From CAZKBP01 sp964551015 (GTDB lineage: Bacteria; Bacteroidota; Bacteroidia; Cytophagales; Microscillaceae), in assembly GCA_964551015.1 (NCBI GenBank), contig CAZKBP010000059.1, positions 1 to 20,445 of the forward strand: a stretch of 20,445 nt of DNA, written 5' to 3'. Positions 16,597 to 20,445 of this stretch are shown one piece after another. Every line of letters begins with the position of its first letter. The stretch's first letter is position 1. The notes under the pieces were generated by a model. The model saw only the letters and a list, made by a program, of their open reading frames with translations, did not search any database and was not told where the DNA came from. A program made the translations under genes and the position numbers.

Positions 16597-17967
16597 ATGT
16601 GTAAAATGACTGATCAGGAAATTATCCAAAATATCAAAAAAGGTGGTCGCTTAAAAGAACAGGCAATAAGTTGTCTTAAAGAAAAAGTAAATGGAGTTTA
16701 CCAGATCTTCTTATACTCGAAAAATGAAGAAAGGGTAACTCGGGAAGATCTTGAGGAGCTTCACCAGGATACTATAATGGACGTTGTAAAGTACATTGAA
16801 GAAAATAACGAAATCCGAAATATAATTGGCCTTTACAGAGTAATTCTTTCAAGAAAGGTTGATGGCTTATCCCCAAAGAATAAAAAACGACCCAGTACAT
16901 TCACAAAGACTACCAGGGCTGATTATGATCAAAGCCCAGAAGAATACATTGAAAGTAAAAGAAAAAAGGCCGGTCTTTCATTGATGGAAAAGCTTGACTT
17001 AGAAGAAGACGTAAAAGATGTATTAGAACAAGCCATGAATACGCTTGATGCGGAGACTTTAAAAGTTTTAGTCTTATCTTATTATCACGGATATAAACAA
17101 GAAGACATTGCCAGGGAGTTGCGTATAACAGTTACCAATGTAAAACAAAAAAAGAGAAGAGGCTTACAAAAGCTCCATGAGAAACTAAAGAAAAGATTCA
17201 GAAAAGGGCTTGAGAGATTACTCGAAGATATCGCCCGGGCAGACCTAATCGAAGTGGAAGACTGGGATCAAGAACAAGTAAGAATAGTGGCCAAAGAATT
17301 TCTAGTGACTTATTTCAAATACAAATATGGCAAGCTGGAAGGCAAAGATAAAGAGGAGTTTCTTTTTAAAACACAGCAAGATCCCTTTTATAAAGCCTTA
17401 TATGTATTCTATTCCTCTTCCACACAAATGGCTGAACTCGAGAAACAAGTTTGTAACCTTCTTATAAACGCTTCAATACTGGGGCAAATTCCTTTGATCT
17501 ATAATTATGTTGAAGGATACCTTTCTTCTAGCGAAGTAGCTTCTTTTGAATATCAAATGGAGAGGAATGGCGACTTCAAACATCTTGTAGAGCTTTTCCG
17601 AAAGGCGGAGATTTCGCGGGCGGATTATCTTCAGTATTATGAACGCTATGAAGTCTATACCCCACTTCTTTTGGAGCTAAGTAAATCTTTATCAACGATC
17701 AATCAAAAAATCTACGCCTTAAAAATGGAAGAAGCCTCCCGAAAATACGAAGACAATATTGAGCAATTCGATGCCTTCCTGGATGATGAAATGACCAATG
17801 AAGAGATTGAACAGTTTAAAGAAGAGTTAAAATCAAATGAGGATTTCCGAAAGCAATATTTTGCCCACGTCATGGTTCGCTATACCATTATCCAACACGA
17901 ACGCAAGCGCCAGACTCTGGAAGCTTATCTTGACTTTTTATCAGAGGAGTTTGGGGATGATCTTTGA
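16597..17967 (+). CDS. ECF-type sigma factor with long C-terminal anti-sigma-like extension
   Basis: In this 456-residue protein, residues about 47-95 resemble sigma-70 region 2 (R-E-D-L-E-E-L-H-Q-D-T ... L-Y-R-V-I-L-S-R-K-V-D). Residues about 149-195 resemble region 4, with the helix-turn-helix G-Y-K-Q-E-D-I-A-R-E-L then K-K-R-R-G-L-Q-K-L. A usual ECF factor ends near 180-200; here another 250 residues follow. The extension has two similar helical segments: Y-V-E-G-Y-L-S-S-S-E-V-A-S-F (304-317, continuing to about 336) and F-D-A-F-L-D-D-E-M-T-N-E-E-I-E-Q-F (391-407, continuing to about 427). Both resemble the N-terminal helices of FecR-type and other anti-sigma factors, without zinc Cys. No membrane segment is present. 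The start may be ATG 16597 or 16606. The CHAT-protease gene follows after 53 bases with no terminator between. It probably drives its own and the surface genes' transcription; inhibition by the extension is inferred. Confidence 0.82.
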   Translation: MCKMTDQEIIQNIKKGGRLKEQAISCLKEKVNGVYQIFLYSKNEERVTREDLEELHQDTIMDVVKYIEENNEIRNIIGLYRVILSRKVDGLSPKNKKRPSTFTKTTRADYDQSPEEYIESKRKKAGLSLMEKLDLEEDVKDVLEQAMNTLDAETLKVLVLSYYHGYKQEDIARELRITVTNVKQKKRRGLQKLHEKLKKRFRKGLERLLEDIARADLIEVEDWDQEQVRIVAKEFLVTYFKYKYGKLEGKDKEEFLFKTQQDPFYKALYVFYSSSTQMAELEKQVCNLLINASILGQIPLIYNYVEGYLSSSEVASFEYQMERNGDFKHLVELFRKAEISRADYLQYYERYEVYTPLLLELSKSLSTINQKIYALKMEEASRKYEDNIEQFDAFLDDEMTNEEIEQFKEELKSNEDFRKQYFAHVMVRYTIIQHERKRQTLEAYLDFLSEEFGDDL

Positions 17968-18020
17968 TCAGCCCTCGATTTTCCTTATAATTAGATTCAA
18001 ATACTAAATTGAGTGAGTCT

Positions 18021-20445
18021 ATGCCTTCAATCCAAAAACCAGTATTGCTTTTTGCATTTGCCAACAGTTCCCACCGTGATTTAGAGAACCTTGCCAAAGA
18101 AAAAAAGAACATCTGGCAAAGCTTAGAAAAGCGAGGACTAAGTGATCATTTTGAGATTGACATGAACCCACGTACTACAAATGAAGTACTGGAGGCATTA
18201 GAGAAGTATTCGGACCGGGTACTTCTCTTTCATTATGCGGGCCACGCCCGCCAGGATCAACTTTTGTTGGAAGAACAGCCCATCTATACTGCAGGACTGA
18301 TGAATTTGCTAAGATATGACCAGGCCAATTTGCAGCTCGTATTTTTTAATGCTTGTGCCTCCGCCTCGCACCTAAGGAAAGTTTTTGATTTAAAAATTCC
18401 GGCGGTGATTGCCACAAAAGACCTGGTTGATGATGAAGATGCTACGGATTTTGCTACTATTTTCTACGACCGTCTGGCCCAAATGAATAGCTTGAAAAAA
18501 TCATTTCAGGCGGCAGTAAGTACCATCCAAGCCCGCAAAGGGCAATCTTCTGATCAGGTAATCAATCAACAGCACTTTGACCTAAATAAACAGACCTTAT
18601 GGAGCTTGTATCACCGTGACCAAGGCATCTTAGCAAAAAACCTTCTGGATATGTCGAATACCCCCCCGGTCATGCTACCCGAGCTCCCTCCCCAATTGTA
18701 CGAGCGCCTGCCGGATAAGCCCTTCGTTCACCTGAGGCCTTACAATGAAGATGAAGCCCTCATTTTTTTTGGGCGCAAGGACGATATTCGCAAACTATAC
18801 ATAAAAGTCACCACCAATACCTCCGAGAAGGTAATTCTGCTATTTGGCGAAACCGGAGTAGGCAAATCATCTCTCTTGTACGCGGGCCTATTGCCCCATC
18901 TTCGGGCCGGAGGAATCAAAACGGCTTACCTTCGCCGAGAGGATGCGACAGGGCTTTTAAATACACTTAAAAAAAAGCTTAATGCCCAGTCTACTTCCAG
19001 CAATGATTTGAAATCAGCCTGGGTCACAAGAGAAGAAAAATATAAAGGGCCGGTGGTTTTGATTTTGGATCAGGTAGAAGAGGCATATACGAAAGGAAAA
19101 AGGGGAGAAATGGAGACATTCATTGCCACCATAAGAGAGATATTCAAGCCTCCCCTCCCTCAGAAGGATGACTTTGACTATGTTTTTGTAGAACCAAAAA
19201 TCAAAGGCAAATTGATTCTTTCCTACCGCAAAGAATACCACGCAGACATTGAGGCTTTGCTCAAATCACACTACATCCGCTGGGAAGACCATTTCTTGCC
19301 CCAGCTTAAAAAAGCAAACATCCTGGAAATAATCTTAGGGATAAGCCAAGACCGGGATTTGAGAGCAAAATATAAGCTGCAAATAGAAAAAGATCTGGCC
19401 GCACAAATTGCCCAGGATTTATACCAGGAAGATCAACAAACCCTGTCCCCCATCTTACAAATACTATTAAGCAAAATGTGGGATGAAGCCCTGAAGACCT
19501 ATGGGAAGCAAGCCCCTAAGTTTGATGACCCCCTTTACCAAAAGATAAAAGAGGAAGGACAAGGACTACTTTTAAAAAACTTTATCCATCAACAAATTCA
19601 AAAGGTAGCCCATAATTACCCTAATGAAGTAGCCCTTGGGCTTGTCTTGGATTTACTCCACCGGCATACCACGGAATGGAATACCGCCAAAAGTATTTCA
19701 TGGGATGAATTGAAAGCCAAGTATACTCATATTGAAAATCTGGAAATACTTTTGAATAAATTGGATGATGTTTATCTCTTATTCAAGGACACAACAAAGC
19801 GACACTATCGACTCAGCCACGATACCCTGGCCCCCATTATTCAAAAGCTTTTTAATCATTCAAATCTACCGGGACCAAGGGCTTACCGCTTACTTTCCAG
19901 TCGTAAGATTGATATTTTGAACGGTGAGCAGAAGGACAAATTGTTTACCAAATATGATTTGAAGATTGTCAAGGAAGGCGAGTATGGGATGCGGCAGCTA
20001 AGTAAAGATGAGCAAGAAGCTATACTGCTAAATCAAAGGCGAATTGATCAAGAACAAAAAGAGCTGGAAGAGAAAAATGCGGAACTAAAAAAACAATTGG
20101 AAATTTCTCAATTGACCTCCTTGGGACGTAGATACAAGGGCAAAGACGATACCCTGGCATTAAGAATAAGTTACCGCGCTTATCAGAAGGATCCCCTCAA
20201 TAGCAATGTTACCCAATTATTAAATGAATGCTTACAAAATCAGTTAGGTCATTATATTCAATCTCTCGAGGGGCATGCTGATGCTGTGTATTCATTGACC
20301 TTTTCCCCATCGGGCAAGTATATCCTGACGGGAAGCTATGACAAGACCGCCAGATTATGGGATCTGCGGGGCAATCTGCTCTGGACTCTCGAGGGGCATA
20401 CTCATATCGTAACTTCCGTGGCTTTTTCCCCATCGGGCAATCAAA
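18021..20445 (+). CDS. CHAT protease - STAND NTPase - WD40 repeat protein (3' end outside window)
   Basis: The reading frame is open from ATG 18021 to the window edge (808 complete codons). Residues 1-180 form a caspase-like CHAT protease with His in FHYAGHA (H75) and Cys in FFNACAS (C112), both intact. Residues about 245-600 are a STAND-type P-loop ATPase: Walker A G-E-T-G-V-G-K-S-S at 276-284 (K282), Walker B V-V-L-I-L-D-Q-V-E-E with D350, and a later L-S-H-D-T-L-A segment typical of the winged-helix part. A coiled coil (about 665-700) precedes WD40 repeats beginning at L749 and L790 (L-E-G-H ... F-S-P-S-G), 41 residues apart. An in-frame TAA at 17988 limits upstream extension; TTG at 18009 is an alternative start. 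No Shine-Dalgarno is seen. It probably senses a ligand through WD40, oligomerises with ATP and activates proteolysis. The adjacent sigma factor is the likely partner or substrate (inference). Confidence 0.93.
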   Translation, partial: MPSIQKPVLLFAFANSSHRDLENLAKEKKNIWQSLEKRGLSDHFEIDMNPRTTNEVLEALEKYSDRVLLFHYAGHARQDQLLLEEQPIYTAGLMNLLRYDQANLQLVFFNACASASHLRKVFDLKIPAVIATKDLVDDEDATDFATIFYDRLAQMNSLKKSFQAAVSTIQARKGQSSDQVINQQHFDLNKQTLWSLYHRDQGILAKNLLDMSNTPPVMLPELPPQLYERLPDKPFVHLRPYNEDEALIFFGRKDDIRKLYIKVTTNTSEKVILLFGETGVGKSSLLYAGLLPHLRAGGIKTAYLRREDATGLLNTLKKKLNAQSTSSNDLKSAWVTREEKYKGPVVLILDQVEEAYTKGKRGEMETFIATIREIFKPPLPQKDDFDYVFVEPKIKGKLILSYRKEYHADIEALLKSHYIRWEDHFLPQLKKANILEIILGISQDRDLRAKYKLQIEKDLAAQIAQDLYQEDQQTLSPILQILLSKMWDEALKTYGKQAPKFDDPLYQKIKEEGQGLLLKNFIHQQIQKVAHNYPNEVALGLVLDLLHRHTTEWNTAKSISWDELKAKYTHIENLEILLNKLDDVYLLFKDTTKRHYRLSHDTLAPIIQKLFNHSNLPGPRAYRLLSSRKIDILNGEQKDKLFTKYDLKIVKEGEYGMRQLSKDEQEAILLNQRRIDQEQKELEEKNAELKKQLEISQLTSLGRRYKGKDDTLALRISYRAYQKDPLNSNVTQLLNECLQNQLGHYIQSLEGHADAVYSLTFSPSGKYILTGSYDKTARLWDLRGNLLWTLEGHTHIVTSVAFSPSGNQ
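20265..20440 (+). repeat. WD40 coding repeats, 123-bp period
   Basis: Two successive WD40 units share exact DNA words at a 123-base period: CTCTCGAGGGGCAT around 20263 and 20386, and TTTTCCCCATCGGGCAA at 20301 and 20424. Identity at silent positions suggests recent duplication or homogenisation of the sensor blades. The array continues past the window. Confidence 0.85.

Noticed and set aside
17452..17461. GTAACCTTCT inside the sigma gene, a near match to the promoter motif
   Set aside because: It is within coding sequence, differs in the T run and is not placed before a gene start. Other GTAACC words (for example near 3048, 4529, 6949 and 8399) lack the T run too.
18661..18667. C7 tract between the CHAT and ATPase parts, and similar 7-8 base A or T runs in this gene
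   Set aside because: They are short and shared with many ordinary genes here; they were not convincing as switches compared with the G8 tract in the surface gene.
16597..20445. Type III-E CRISPR (Craspase) identity for the CHAT/sigma pair
   Set aside because: No repeat-spacer array, Cas7-11-like effector or Csx30-like gene is present; the CHAT protein has STAND and WD40 parts instead. Only the conceptual parallel is kept.

Overview
The window looks like part of a Bacteroidota chromosome, probably a Cytophagales-like lineage. The grounds are exported proteins whose signal peptides end in A-Q, a lipoprotein with an acidic run just after the lipobox Cys, an outer-membrane barrel ending in an aromatic residue, a TANFOR-type giant surface protein, A/T-rich translation starts without a Shine-Dalgarno sequence, and an ECF-type sigma factor. 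The call comes from sequence character only; no RNA gene is present to anchor it.

Layout. Bases 1-417 hold two kinds of direct repeat. A visibly GC-richer 156-residue coiled-coil plus EAD11-like protein (418-888) follows and converges on a minus-strand M19-like (renal dipeptidase family) metallopeptidase (2637-973). Bases 2640-3850 are an insertion-sequence graveyard with two broken IS3-type transposase remnants. From 3984 a tight three-gene operon encodes an outer-membrane beta-barrel, a 2440-residue TANFOR/Ig-like surface protein and a 717-residue FN3 protein, closed by a hairpin and a strong intrinsic terminator. A separate unit encodes a lipoprotein (15507-16427) with its own terminator. 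The last unit has an ECF-type sigma factor with a 250-residue C-terminal extension (16597-17967) and then a CHAT protease-STAND NTPase-WD40 protein (18021 to the window edge, incomplete).

Main observation. The ten-base word GTAACCTTTT was found at three places on the + strand: upstream of the barrel operon (3891), the lipoprotein (15417) and the sigma gene (16494). At each one a TACA/CACA element begins exactly 22 bases after the motif start, and the downstream start codon lies 90-103 bases from the motif start. This has the geometry of ECF-sigma -35/-10 promoters. It suggests that the sigma factor activates its own gene plus the surface-protein genes.

Proposed system (inference). The sigma protein carries two tandem segments resembling the helical N-terminal part of FecR-type or other anti-sigma factors. 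The next gene encodes a caspase-like CHAT protease with an intact His/Cys pair (H75, C112), a nucleotide switch and a WD40 sensor. A plausible model is that a signal sensed by the WD40/STAND part triggers the CHAT protease, which cuts or releases the self-inhibited sigma factor, which then switches on a large cell-surface assembly. This parallels in concept the type III-E CRISPR Csx29/Csx30/sigma module, but no CRISPR component is present here.
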